A stretch of DNA of 55,955 bases from Triparma columacea. Lineage: Eukaryota; Sar; Bolidophyceae; Parmales; Triparmaceae. Every line of letters begins with the position of its first letter. Position 1 is the stretch's first letter. The notes beneath the pieces are model-generated. The model saw only the letters and a list, made by a program, of their open reading frames with translations, was not told where the DNA came from and did no database searches. The stretch spans positions 3,235 to 59,189 of the forward strand of contig BRYA01000325.1 of the NCBI GenBank assembly GCA_030267965.1, in the 5' to 3' direction. Positions 32,914-42,580 of the stretch are shown one piece after another. A program made the translations under genes and the position numbers.

Positions 32914-33264
32914 TGAGGATGTAAGATTGAAGGATAGATGGAAGAAAGGAAGGGAATATAGTGAGAGAAAGTGAGGGAAATAGAGGGAAAAGAGTGTGGA
33001 GGGAGAAAACGAGCGGGGATGGCCTTACTGAAGGTTGGTTGCAATTCCGTGGGTAGAGAGGACAATTCTGGGGGATCGTTGTATAGACGGAGGCAGTGGG
33101 ATTAACAATTTGCGTATTAGCGTTCTGTGAGTGAAAACTGAGGGGAAATTGAGGGAAAGTGAGGGAGGAGAAATGGAGAAAATGGAGTCAACCTCCATTT
33201 ACCTGTATTCCATTCTATTTTAGCCCTTTTACACCCTATTTACGCCAAATTAACAACGCATAAC
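32914..33264. promoter_or_regulatory. divergent region between gamma-tubulin and selenoprotein genes
   Basis: This 351-bp interval must hold both promoters. GAGGGAAATAGAGGGAAA-type purine repeats recur at 32970-33000 and 33140-33170. No TATA box is clear. Confidence 0.4.
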
Positions 33265-33718
33265 ATGGTTCTCGAGTTTCAACTTTCGGTGAGTACCATT
33301 GATGAACCCTTACTCCTTTCCACAGGAACAAAATGTAATCTCCCCTCGTTAGATCCATGTGCTGGAATTCCTCACCCACTTTTTCCTCTCTCCTTCATTC
33401 TCGTTAACTTTCACTTCCCCGTCTAACCCCCCCTCCCCACCCCTCCCCCCCCAGTACTGCTCAAACTGAGACGGTGGTGGTCAGGAGCGTGACACAGCCC
33501 GCTCTGTGATCCAGTCAGTCTTCCCTGATTCTCCCATCAAAATCACCTGCTTAGACGAGTACCCGGTGAAAGTGTGCATCACGGCGAAGAACGGGGCGCA
33601 GATTCTGAAGGTTTGGGAAGGGAGCCAAAAGAAACTATTCAGCAAGTACAAGAGAGACAGGGAGGCGACCATCAAGGAGATCCGATCTATTCTCGAGGAA
33701 CTCAAGGAGGACTTTTAA
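33265..33718 (+). CDS. Rdx-family selenoprotein (SelW/SelH-like), TGA read as Sec
   Basis: Exon 1 33265-33288 (MVLEFQLS) and exon 2 33455-33718; 95 aa. Exon 2 opens TAC TGC TCA AAC TGA GAC, i.e. Tyr-Cys-Ser-Asn-TGA-Asp. The frame is open on both sides of the TGA at 33467-33469, and TGA stands exactly at the Sec of the CxxU redox motif of thioredoxin-like Rdx proteins. Downstream, VIQSVFPDSPIKI, VKVCITAKNGAQILKVWEG and a terminal EIRSILEELKED fit the SelW/SelH fold. The protein is expected to be a small thiol oxidoreductase. Ordinary gene finders would start at the GTG/ATC after the TGA. I did not find a convincing SECIS stem by eye in the 158 bp before the converging kinase gene. Confidence 0.78.
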
Positions 33719-33876
33719 TAATGTTGACCCGGAGGTTTCGGGGCGGGGTGGGTTGAAAAGGTATTGAAGGAAACGTAATGACGACATCATGGTGAGGTCT
33801 GAGACCGTTCTTTCATTCTTTTCCCAACCCCTGTAAGCGGGAACAAACTTACAATTAAATTGTTTCGAATGAATAA

Positions 33877-36800
33877 CTATATGTCTGAGATCTTTATGCC
33901 CATCTCCATAAGCTTCGTCTCGTAATTGTCGACTTTCTCCCTCTCCTTCTCCAGGAGGTTCTTCAATTTCGCAAGCTCCACCCCTGGCATTTGAAATTGC
34001 TTAGTGGACATGTCGTCGTCGAAGCTCATGCTCCTTCCACTGTGTCTCGGAGGTTGTCCCCCCCCCGCTGGCGTCTTTTTGCCCTGCGATGATGCGGATT
34101 TATGGCTTGTGGAGCTCGGGGAATTTCCCCTTTCGCTGTTTTTGGTTTCGCTGTGTTGGTCGCTCTCATCGCCCTCCTCGACTTCACCCAGCTCCTCCTC
34201 GTTCCCGACATTGAAGGATACTTGCTCTTCGAACGTCTTGGATATATCATCGAGGCTTCTCCTCGACATCCGGACGCCGTACAGGCTGTCGTCCTCCTTG
34301 CTCAAGAGGGTGATGTTGGGCTCCTCCTCCGTCATTACCTCGCTCCTTATCTCGTGGTTCATACGGTGCGTTATACTCTCAAAGTCGGGCCTCAGGCTTG
34401 GGTCGTTCTGCCAGCACTCCTTTATCAGTTTGTTGAGCCCCGGGTATGCCCTCACGAACCTCCTCGGCAGCTTCGGCCTCCAGTTTTTGTTCAGCATCTT
34501 GTTGTTCAGCATGAACATGCCGATCCCGAACCTAGTCTTTCTGCCCATATCCTTGCGGAGAGATTCGAGGAGGAACTGGGAGAGCGTCTTCTCAGCTCGG
34601 ATGCACGCCACGAGGCACATGCCGAAGCTGGGGAGGGGAGGGGGGATTAGAAGGGTGGAAGGGTGAATGAGGGTGGGTGGGCATGGCAGCAGTGCCGTGG
34701 CATCCACGTGGCATCCAAATGTCTCACCTGTACACATCCACAGTCCTGTCGTATTTGTCGTTCCTCAATACCTCTGGTGCCACATAAAGCGGCGTTCCAA
34801 CTACGCTCATTGTCTTCTTCTCCTCCGACGCCCTGGCCTCCCCAAAGTCTGCGAGCTTCAAGTCGAAGCCTTTGGTGAGGAGCATATTCTCTGGCTTCAA
34901 GTCGCGATGGATTATGCACTCCATGTACTTGTTGGCCTTCTCGCTGTAGTATCTCGACTGGTGAAGGTACTTGAGCACGCTTGCACAGTCCGCCATTATA
35001 TCGAACAGCTGCCCTTTCCACGTGAACCCCTCGTCCAGCTTGGGCTTATAGCTAGCCAGCGCCTTCTCGGCGTAAACCTTCTGCTCAAAGGGTCCCCGAA
35101 TGATAGACTTTGCGCTCTGCTTGAGGATGGCGTTCTGCGCGAACCTGTTCACGACCGAATGGAGGTCCAAGTCAATGCTGTTGTACCTCACAACCTTGGT
35201 CTTGTGAGGCACCCCGTTATCGTCGTATATCGGTAGGAACAGCTGGCCGCATTCGTTCAGGGTCGCCCTTATAGCCTTTGGGTTCGACCCTATAGGGTAT
35301 TCCGAGTGTTCGGTGGATACTGCCGCGGTGATGTAAGTGTCATCACCTAGGAATCCCCCGACACCCTTGTAGATCGTCTCCCTGTCCTGGAGGACTTTGC
35401 CCATCCTCGTGAGGACCCTGTAGTGGTTGATGTAACCCCTCTCGTTCTTAGTCCCGAACCACGTGGAATCTGGACTCTCGTCAATAGCGAGCTCATTGAG
35501 AGGATGCATCTGAGACTGCATCCACTGGTCTGGCCTCATGTTGACCTCAAAGTAGCAGAGCGCCTCCCAGATTCCCTCCCCCCCCCCTTCTTTCTTTGGG
35601 AGCTTCCTAAGAAAGCTCCTGAAAGTCGACGCGGCCTCGGCGCTGTAGTGCGGGAGATCGTCGGCTATCGCCTCGAGGTCCTTCCCCAAGTCCGCCAGGA
35701 CCCAGCCGCCGAATGGTGAGTCAGGGATGACGCTGGGACTAGAGACCAGCCCGAGCGCCTGGGCAATGCTGCCCCTCCTCTTTGAGCTAGCTCCGCTATT
35801 TTTGCGAGTCGCGGAGGTAGAAGGCGGATTCGATAACATTCTGGACCTAGAATTGGGACTTGGACTAGAGACCAGCCCGAGCGCCTGGGCAATGCTGCTC
35901 CTCCTTTTTGAGCTAGCGCCGCTATTTTTGCGAGTCGCGGAGGTAGAAGGCGGATTCGATAATGTCCCGGACCTAGTATTCGGAGTGCTTGCAGGGGAAC
36001 CCCTTGGGATGACGATGCTGTGAAGGGCGGCAAGAAAAAGGAATGTGAGAAGAATAACTCAGGACTTCCAACAGTTCCCACACACTCGCCGACAACAGCT
36101 CACCTATTTTTTCTTTCCTTATTTGCTTGCAAACAATACCTGTAAGCCTCGCGAATGGCCCCACTGCAGCGTGAAATCAATTGGCTGTCCTCAGGTGTGT
36201 AGTCTGATTGCGGAGGTTGCTTCCACCCTACGAAGCACGCTTCGTTAAACGGTAGTACGATCTGTTCCTTCGCCTGCTCCCTCAGCATGCCAGAATCCGG
36301 CCCCGTCCCGCTTTCGTAGGCATTCTCCGCGGCCTTCTTCTTGGCCTCCTCCCGGAGCCAGAACTCCAAAGTGTTGTTGTCCACGTACTCCAAGCAGCAA
36401 CCCATCATAAAATCGTCCCAGCACACACCGATGAGACGCACGATGTTAGGATGCCGGAGGTCTTTCATTATGAAGCACTCGAACCTGAACCGCTGGATGG
36501 AATCTGCATCGATCTAAAGAGGAGAAAGGGGGGTGGGGAGGGGGGGAGAGTCGTTAGAACTAATAATAACAAACTAAAATTACCCCGCAAAACCGCAGGC
36601 GATGGCAGCATCCTCTCACCTGAGTTATCTGCTTTAGTGCGACCTCCTGTCCTTTGTAGGAGGCAATGTGTACCTCCCCGTTGCCTCCCTTCCCTAGTAG
36701 CCCCTTCACCATTACTTCGTGGGAGTCTATGATCACCTCGCTGAGCTCGTCCTTCTTCCCCTTCTTCTTCAGCTCCTCCATCGCCTCCTCCATCGCGTTC

Positions 36801-37066
36801 AAGTCGTCAACTGCCATCGACTGCCTCTTGAGATTTTCCGCTAGGTACTTGTTCCAGTTCTTCAAATCGTTGTACTTCCTCTCGAGCTTAACGTTCTCCT
36901 TCTTCTGGCTCATCGTAACCTTCGCCTGCCTCCTCCCCGCGCAGTAGATGAAGGCCCCGAGGACTAGGCAAATAAATGAAGGGATTGATACACCAGCGAT
37001 GAAGGTTGACTCTGACACCAAACCAGAACCGTCAGAGGATGCGGGGCAGGGGGCAGGGCTATCCAT
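33877..37066 (-). CDS. membrane protein kinase with START-like domain inserted in the kinase fold
   Basis: Four exons: 36620-37066, 36104-36513, 34728-36017 and 33877-34627; 965 aa. One membrane helix at about 20-42 is followed by a charged coiled coil. The kinase N-lobe has GKGGNGEVH and VALKQI, then LRHPNIVRLIGVCWDD and EYVDNNTL (hinge). Instead of going on to helix E, about 350 residues intervene: a basic linker with two 42-residue repeats and a START-like lipid-binding region at about 435-600 (WFGTKNERGYINHYRV, YITAAVSTEHSEYP, VVRYNSIDLDLHS). The C-lobe resumes with ADCASVLKYLH, HRDLKPEN, LADFGEA, APEVLR and LRPDF. All catalytic residues are kept. The C-terminus has a Ser-rich region and a coiled coil. 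The N-terminus may lack a short upstream exon. Confidence 0.8.
35736..35987 (-). repeat. two in-frame 126-bp repeats in the kinase insert
   Basis: Two adjacent copies of a 126-bp (42-codon) unit, starting at 35736 and 35862 on the plus strand, share GGACTAGAGACCAGCCCGAG and GCGAGTCGCGGAGGTAGAAG blocks. They encode a Ser/Arg-rich unit containing SATRKNSGASSKRR and AQALGLVSSP. Confidence 0.88.
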
Positions 37067-37450
37067 CTCGAACGCACCCGCGACCAAATTGGCGCGCTTG
37101 GAAAAAAAAGGTGGGTTGAGGGGGTGTAGGGGGTTGTGTGTTGGGTAGTAGTTGGGCACTTGCACCGGAGGCCGATTCGGACCGATGGCCCAAAAGTGGG
37201 GGAGGTGCCTTAAAATCAAGGATCCCTGCCTTTTGAAAACCCCCCGAAGCTGACCTTGAACTTAGAGAGTTTTTTTCGTCGCTGGACAGCAACGTCTCGT
37301 ACTTTGCAATACCGATTCGTCTATTTGTTGTACCCATAAGGTCCAAGCAACCATTTTCCTGGGACCTCCTTGGAACCAGGGGGTGTGGACTTGTTTCTGA
37401 GTAAAGTACGTTCGAAAGGAATACGTCCTGCATACGTATAACATCTGAAA
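37067..37450. promoter_or_regulatory. divergent region between the kinase and tubulin acetyltransferase genes
   Basis: This interval of 384 bp holds both promoters. An upstream kinase exon with an acceptor near 37100 is possible, but the open frame there shows no recognisable domain. Confidence 0.4.
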
Positions 37451-38157
37451 ATGTCGTCCGAAGTTACAGTCTTAGTTCTTACCCCCTCAACCATAAGTGG
37501 TTTGGGCTCGGCTGATAAGGCTCGGCTTGACGAGCTTGGGGCGAAGAGTGGTGTGGCACAGAAGCTGAGGGGACCCATCACGAGCTTTGCGCTAATGAGC
37601 GAGGAGGTGAGACGTCAGCCCTTTTCGATCCGTTGCCTTTACGATAAGAGGAGAGGTGGGGTCACGAGAGGGATACTAACCCTCACCCACTCCCTTGGCC
37701 CTCTTTCTCTCGCTTCATCTCTTTACGGGGGCATCAGAGATCATCCGCGGAGTCTCACAAGTTGTACGCCCTCACCTCCGGCGCTCCCCCCTCCGGAATT
37801 TTCTGCTACGTGAAGACGGGGGTGAAGAACCTTTGGCTCTACAATGACGAGCAGCGCAAGAAGGGTCTCCAGGACTGCCCAAAAGTTACCTGCGTCCTGG
37901 ACTTTTACGTAGACGAGAGCGTGCAGAGGGGAGGTTGGGGTCGTAAGGTTTTCGACGCCATGGTTTCTGACCTTTCCAGGTCTGGGGGTAAGGCGTTTGA
38001 GGGACTTGGGGGAGAGGAGATTGCGGGGAGACTGGCTTATGATAGACCTAGTGAGAAGATGCTCCCGTTCCTTGCGAGGCACTTCGGGCTCACGGACATC
38101 AAGGAACAGAGCAACAATTACTTAGTTTTCAAGGGGTTTTGGGACGCCAAGTGTTGA
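37451..38157 (+). CDS. ATAT1: alpha-tubulin N-acetyltransferase
   Basis: Exons 37451-37606 and 37738-38157; 191 aa, about the size of the catalytic domain. RSSAESHKLYALTSG, KNLWLYNDEQRK, CPKVTCVLDFYVDESVQRGGWGRKVF, LAYDRPSEKMLPFL and NNYLVFKGF match the ATAT1/MEC-17 fold. The Cys of CVLDFYV and the Asp of YDRPSEK occupy the catalytic positions, and QRGGWG binds acetyl-CoA. The enzyme acetylates Lys40 of alpha-tubulin inside microtubules and is typical of organisms that build cilia or flagella. The acceptor at 37738 gives RSSAES before HKLY, as in the family; the nearest alternative loses it. Confidence 0.93.
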
Positions 38158-38339
38158 GTATGAGTAGTGTATTACAACGCAAGGAAAAGAGGGGGCTTGT
38201 GAACATAGGTTGAATTGCTATTAAAACGTCTCTTGTGAGGGCCTTCCTTTCTTTTACTCCTTTCTTTCCTATCATGTATGTTTTTCTGTGGCGGGGGGTG
38301 TGGAGGGAGGGAAACAAAAAATAAATCTTATCAAAAGAA
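38158..38339. other. 3' flank of the tubulin acetyltransferase gene
   Basis: No gene or repeat of note; a G-run (GGCGGGGGGTGTGGAGGGAGG) lies at about 38290-38310. Confidence 0.4.
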
Positions 38340-38594
38340 AGGTAAGGCGGACAACAATGACAATGATAACTCTTGTTAAAGCTTTATGCAGTTGTAGGTT
38401 TGTTCTATCGTTGATTTTAGTCTCCTATTCACGTCAAGGAACCAAGTTATTTCCCCCAGCAAAGACAATTCCTCGAGGGTCTCACCATCCCTCTCCCTTG
38501 TTCTTCGTCCATCACACCACACTAACCCTGCTTATCCCGTCACTAATGTAGGAACTAAAGATCCTCTCAACCCCGGAACTCTCCCCTTCCCAAA
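38340..38594 (+). promoter_or_regulatory. upstream region shared with the first BspA LRR gene
   Basis: Blocks TAAGGCGGACAACAATGACA, CTCCTATTCACGTC, AAGTTATTTCCCCC, CTCACCATCCCTCTCCC, CATCACACCACACTAACC and CAACCCCGGAACTCTCCCC match, in the same order, the upstream DNA of the gene at 1566-2915 read on the minus strand. Confidence 0.55.
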
Positions 38595-40904
38595 ATGCCC
38601 CAAACAGCAGAATACTCTGGCACAGACGAGACAGGAATCTTCAGAGACAATCGTGAACTCACAAAAGTGACTTTTGCATACGGAGTGACGAAGATTGCCG
38701 ATGAAACCTTCTACAGATGCTCCTCCCTCACGGCCATCACCATCCCAAATAGAGTGACGAAAATTGGCGAGGGCGCCTTCCACGGATGCTCCTCCCTCAC
38801 GGCCATCACAATCCCAGATGGAGTGACGACAATTGGCGATGGCGCCTTCTCTGGATGCTACTCTCTCATGGCAATCACCATCCCAGATGGAGTGACGACA
38901 ATTGGCCAACGCGCCTTCTACGAATGCTCCTCCCTCACGGCCATCACCATCCCAATTGGAGTAACGACAATTTGCCAAAGTGCCTTCGACGGATGCTCCT
39001 CCCTCACGACCATCACCATTCCGGATGGAGTGACGATAATTGGCGAGGGCGCCTTCGACGGATGCTCCTCTCTCACGGCCATCACCATCCCGGAGGGAGT
39101 GACGACAATTGGAAAAAACGCCTTTAGGGGATGCTCCTCTCTCACGGCCATCACCATCCCAGTTGGAGTGATGACAATTGGCGAATGCACCTTCTGCAGA
39201 TGCTCCTCCCTTGCGGCCATCACAATCCCGGATGGAGTGATAACGATCGGCAACTGGGCCTTCTCTGGATGCTCCTCTCTCACGGCCATTACCATCCCAG
39301 ATGGAGTGACGACAATTGGTGATGGCGCCTTCCGCTTCTGCTCCTCCCTCACGGCCATCACCATCCCGGACGGAGTGTCAACAATTTGCGAAAACGTCTT
39401 CCACGGATGCTCCTCTCTCACGGCCATCACCATCCCGGACGGAGTGACGATGATTGGCAATTTCGCCTTCTCTGGATGCTCCTCCATCACGGCCATCACC
39501 ATCCCCATTGGAGTGACAACAATTTGCAAAAGCGCCTTCGACGGATGCTCCTCCCTCATAGCCATCACAATTCCGGACGGAGTGACAACGATTGAAAGAA
39601 GCGCCTTTTATGATTGCTCCTCACTTGTGGCCATCACCATCCCAGTTGGAGTGGCAATGATTGACAGATGCGCCTTCTCTGGATGCTCCTCCCTCACAGC
39701 CATCACCATCCCGGAAGGAGTAACAACAATTGGCGAAAGTGCCTTCATTGGATGCTCCTCCCTCACGGCCATCACCATCCCAGACGGAGTGATGATGATT
39801 AAAGAGGGCGCCTTCTGGGGATGCTCCTCCCTCACGGCCATCACCATCCCAATTGGAGTGACGACAATTGGCAATGAAGCCTTCGAATACTGCTCCTCCC
39901 TCACGGCCATCACAATCCCGGACTCAGTTATGGACATTGGCTATTCCGCCTTTCAGGAATGCTCCTCCCTTGCGGCCATCACCATCCCAGATGGAGTGAA
40001 GAAGATTGGCTATGCCACCTTCCAGGAATGCTCCTCCCTCACGGCCATCACTATCCCAGATGGAGTGACAACGATTGACTGGCACGCCTTTGACGGATGC
40101 TCCTCCCTTGCAGCCATCATAATCCCGGACTCAGTGACGACAATTTGCCAAAACGCCTTCTCTGAATGCTCCTCCCTCACGGCCATCACCATCCCGGGCG
40201 GCGTGACAAAGATTGATTCTGGCGCCTTCCACGGATGCTCCTCCCTCACGGCCATTGCCATTCCTGATGGAGTGACGACAATCAGCGAGGGCGTCATCGA
40301 AGGGTGCTCGTCACTCACGTCCATCACCATCCCGGACGGAGTGACGTGGATTGGCGCAGAAGCCTTCAAAGGATGCTCCTCCCTCACGGCCATCACCATC
40401 CCAGATGGAGTGACGGACATTGGCTATGGCACCTTCTCTGAATGCTCCTCTCTCACGGCCATCACCATCCCGGACGGATTGACGGAGATTGGCTGGGCCG
40501 CATTCTACGGATGCTCCGCCCTCACGGCCATCATCATCCCGGACGGAGTGACGGAGATTGACACTGAAGCCTTCTATGGATGCTCCGCCCTAACGAAACT
40601 CATTCTATCTCCTGCTGTGTCCATCGGTGAAGACTGCTTCTTGAACTGCACTGCCCTAATCGCTGCCGCTGCTGATCAAAATATGTCGACCGTCGAGATG
40701 CTCCTCCATTCTAGGTGGCATCGCATACGTGAACGAGTCAACGCTCTGCTTTGCCTCAAGGGAACCTGGGATCACGCGGAGAATCTCCCCAGTGGACCGG
40801 ATAGTCTGAAGAGAAAACGAACGGACGAAGCTCCGCTTAGGTTAACCGAAACACGCGAGAAGATTCCGAAAGTTTTGTGGAGAGTAATTCTGGAGTTTCT
40901 CTAA
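38595..40904 (+). CDS. BspA-type leucine-rich repeat protein (copy 2)
   Basis: Intronless, 769 aa. About 28 tandem 23-residue BspA/LRR_5 repeats (CSSLTAITIPDGVTTIGEG followed by AFxG) fill residues 25-665. The N-terminus MPQTAEYSGTDETG and the C-terminal 90 residues (LLHSRWHRIRERV, ALLCLKGTWDH, KRKRTDE, IPKVLWRVILEFL) match copy 1 closely. No signal peptide or membrane helix is present, so a cytosolic or nuclear solenoid is likely. The 69-bp DNA repeat keeps the antisense strand partly open, which produces false ORFs. The two genes are in inverted orientation 36 kb apart; about 450 bp of 5' flank came along with the duplication. Confidence 0.88.
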   Translation: MPQTAEYSGTDETGIFRDNRELTKVTFAYGVTKIADETFYRCSSLTAITIPNRVTKIGEGAFHGCSSLTAITIPDGVTTIGDGAFSGCYSLMAITIPDGVTTIGQRAFYECSSLTAITIPIGVTTICQSAFDGCSSLTTITIPDGVTIIGEGAFDGCSSLTAITIPEGVTTIGKNAFRGCSSLTAITIPVGVMTIGECTFCRCSSLAAITIPDGVITIGNWAFSGCSSLTAITIPDGVTTIGDGAFRFCSSLTAITIPDGVSTICENVFHGCSSLTAITIPDGVTMIGNFAFSGCSSITAITIPIGVTTICKSAFDGCSSLIAITIPDGVTTIERSAFYDCSSLVAITIPVGVAMIDRCAFSGCSSLTAITIPEGVTTIGESAFIGCSSLTAITIPDGVMMIKEGAFWGCSSLTAITIPIGVTTIGNEAFEYCSSLTAITIPDSVMDIGYSAFQECSSLAAITIPDGVKKIGYATFQECSSLTAITIPDGVTTIDWHAFDGCSSLAAIIIPDSVTTICQNAFSECSSLTAITIPGGVTKIDSGAFHGCSSLTAIAIPDGVTTISEGVIEGCSSLTSITIPDGVTWIGAEAFKGCSSLTAITIPDGVTDIGYGTFSECSSLTAITIPDGLTEIGWAAFYGCSALTAIIIPDGVTEIDTEAFYGCSALTKLILSPAVSIGEDCFLNCTALIAAAADQNMSTVEMLLHSRWHRIRERVNALLCLKGTWDHAENLPSGPDSLKRKRTDEAPLRLTETREKIPKVLWRVILEFL

Positions 40905-40999
40905 TCTCTTTGCGCTTGATTAGTTGGATTTAAGGCTGGCCGAACTAAAGTTTGTTGGTTAAAAAAATAGAAATATTTGAGGGCGTCAAGTTTAATTCT

Positions 41000-42478
41000 T
41001 CAAGACAACCGAGTACATTCAACACCCCCCTCTACCACTGCATCCATGGGAGTATTGGACGTTAAGACAGACCTGCGACATGCTTTGAAAACGCCCTCCG
41101 CTCTCTCTCTTATCCCTTCGCACTTAATGAATTTCTCGTTAATTCCTCCGATCAGCATAAGCGCCGCCGCCAGCATCAGCCAGCTCCCCTTGCCCACCTT
41201 CCCCGTTAGCTTGAGGCAGTTAGCCACCCCGATCTCCTCGCACTTGGGTCCGATAAAGGTCTGCATCAAGCCCTCGAGCTTGGGTGTCATCAAAACGACG
41301 GCGAGGAAGAGTACGTCCAAGGATAGGAAAGCTCCAACGCTGCGAAGGTACTTCCTGTCGAGGGCGGCGAGGACAACCAACGCAATTGGGGGAAGCGCCA
41401 GGACGATTACTGCGTAAATTGCCACGAGGAAGTACACGGGCGCCTTCATTGGTGTCCTGGAGAGCGAACAAGTGCTCGCGAGCGCCCTGATAATCCCCCC
41501 CGCTGTGAAGTTTCTATTTATGTCTGGACCATCATCGATCCAGGTAATCAGCCCGCCAATCTCAACGTCGAATAGCGGTATTGAATACGCGCAAGCCATC
41601 ACCGCGGCGAGGGCGGCCAGGGCGGCCAGGGCTAACGCGTTAAGCTTCGAACCGCGGCTGCAAGCCGGTCTGGCGAGCACAGTTTGTTGTTGGAGGAGGT
41701 TGCCTGTTTCAGAATCCATGTCGGTGACACTGCCGACCTCCCCCTCCTGCGTCTTTGCAGACACCGCGACGACGCCTACATTTCGACAGCTCACATCATG
41801 CATCCACTCGGCGTGTAGCATCGACGCCACCGCCGTCGCTGCGAAGGCCGCTAGCCCCGGCCTGATTTCTACGTTGACTGCGACAGGTTGGGAACCGGAG
41901 AGGGTGAAGTCAGAGGCTGATTTCACGACGAGGATGGCGTAAACGTCGAAGAGGGACCAACGACCGAGTGATCGCAGGCAGGATAAGGCGGTGGAACGAC
42001 GGGGGGGGGAGGAGGGGACGAACCAGACATACAGCAGGGTGATGAGTTTGAGATAAGGCCAGACTCCAGAGCATATGAAGATTAGGAGGGAGAGGAAGAT
42101 CGCACCGGAGTCCCAAGTTCGGCGGACGGCTTCGATGAAAGATACCTCGTAGACGTCTTCGAATCCTATCGCTCCACAGTCTCCGGTGGTGGAGAGGGTG
42201 GAGTCCGTGGAGAACCAGAGGGTCGTGGAGATTGAGACATGGGAGTATATAAGGAGACATAGGGATGAGATTATGATTAGGGTGGAGAGGATGCTGATGT
42301 GGAGGGGGTGAGATGCGTGAAGGCTGGTAACGATGTTGGTAGGAGGTGGTTTTTGTGCCCTTGTCTCACTCTCAGCGTCTTGTGGATGGGTTTGTGGATG
42401 ATGTGGATGGGTTTGTGGATTTAAGGATGGTGAGTCTAGATCGTAGAGAGATACTCTTCGATGATCGCGTGTTGCCAT
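41000..42478 (-). CDS. PqiA-like multipass membrane protein
   Basis: Single exon, 492 aa. After a polar His/Pro-rich N-terminus (residues 1-50) about eight hydrophobic helices follow. SGVWPYLKLITLLYVWFVP and LRSLGRWSLFDVYAILVVKSA match the core of the PqiA family (paraquat-inducible protein A), inner-membrane proteins that in bacteria work with MCE-type lipid transporters. The family helix set seems to be present twice, with a Cys/Thr-rich loop between. In a photosynthetic eukaryote it may act in organelle membrane lipid transport, but this is inference. It diverges from the carotenoid isomerase-like gene; start codons are 102 bp apart. Confidence 0.8.
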   Translation of the reverse strand: MATRDHRRVSLYDLDSPSLNPQTHPHHPQTHPQDAESETRAQKPPPTNIVTSLHASHPLHISILSTLIIISSLCLLIYSHVSISTTLWFSTDSTLSTTGDCGAIGFEDVYEVSFIEAVRRTWDSGAIFLSLLIFICSGVWPYLKLITLLYVWFVPSSPPRRSTALSCLRSLGRWSLFDVYAILVVKSASDFTLSGSQPVAVNVEIRPGLAAFAATAVASMLHAEWMHDVSCRNVGVVAVSAKTQEGEVGSVTDMDSETGNLLQQQTVLARPACSRGSKLNALALAALAALAAVMACAYSIPLFDVEIGGLITWIDDGPDINRNFTAGGIIRALASTCSLSRTPMKAPVYFLVAIYAVIVLALPPIALVVLAALDRKYLRSVGAFLSLDVLFLAVVLMTPKLEGLMQTFIGPKCEEIGVANCLKLTGKVGKGSWLMLAAALMLIGGINEKFIKCEGIRERAEGVFKACRRSVLTSNTPMDAVVEGGVECTRLS

Positions 42479-42580
42479 TTGGAACGGGACAAAACTGGCT
42501 CCACAAAAACTGAGATCCCAATTACTCTCGACGATTTTTGTTCGAGATTTTGAGTCAGCCTTTTTGTTGCAAAGGAAACT
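42479..42580. promoter_or_regulatory. 102-bp gap between divergent start codons
   Basis: Shared 5' region of the PqiA-like gene (minus) and the carotenoid isomerase-like gene (plus); probably a bidirectional promoter. Confidence 0.45.

Noticed and set aside
33719..33876. Candidate SECIS stems after the selenoprotein stop
   Set aside because: Several TGA-containing hairpins were tried by eye, but none gave the required TGA/GA quartet, a 10-14-bp helix and a loop with AA together.
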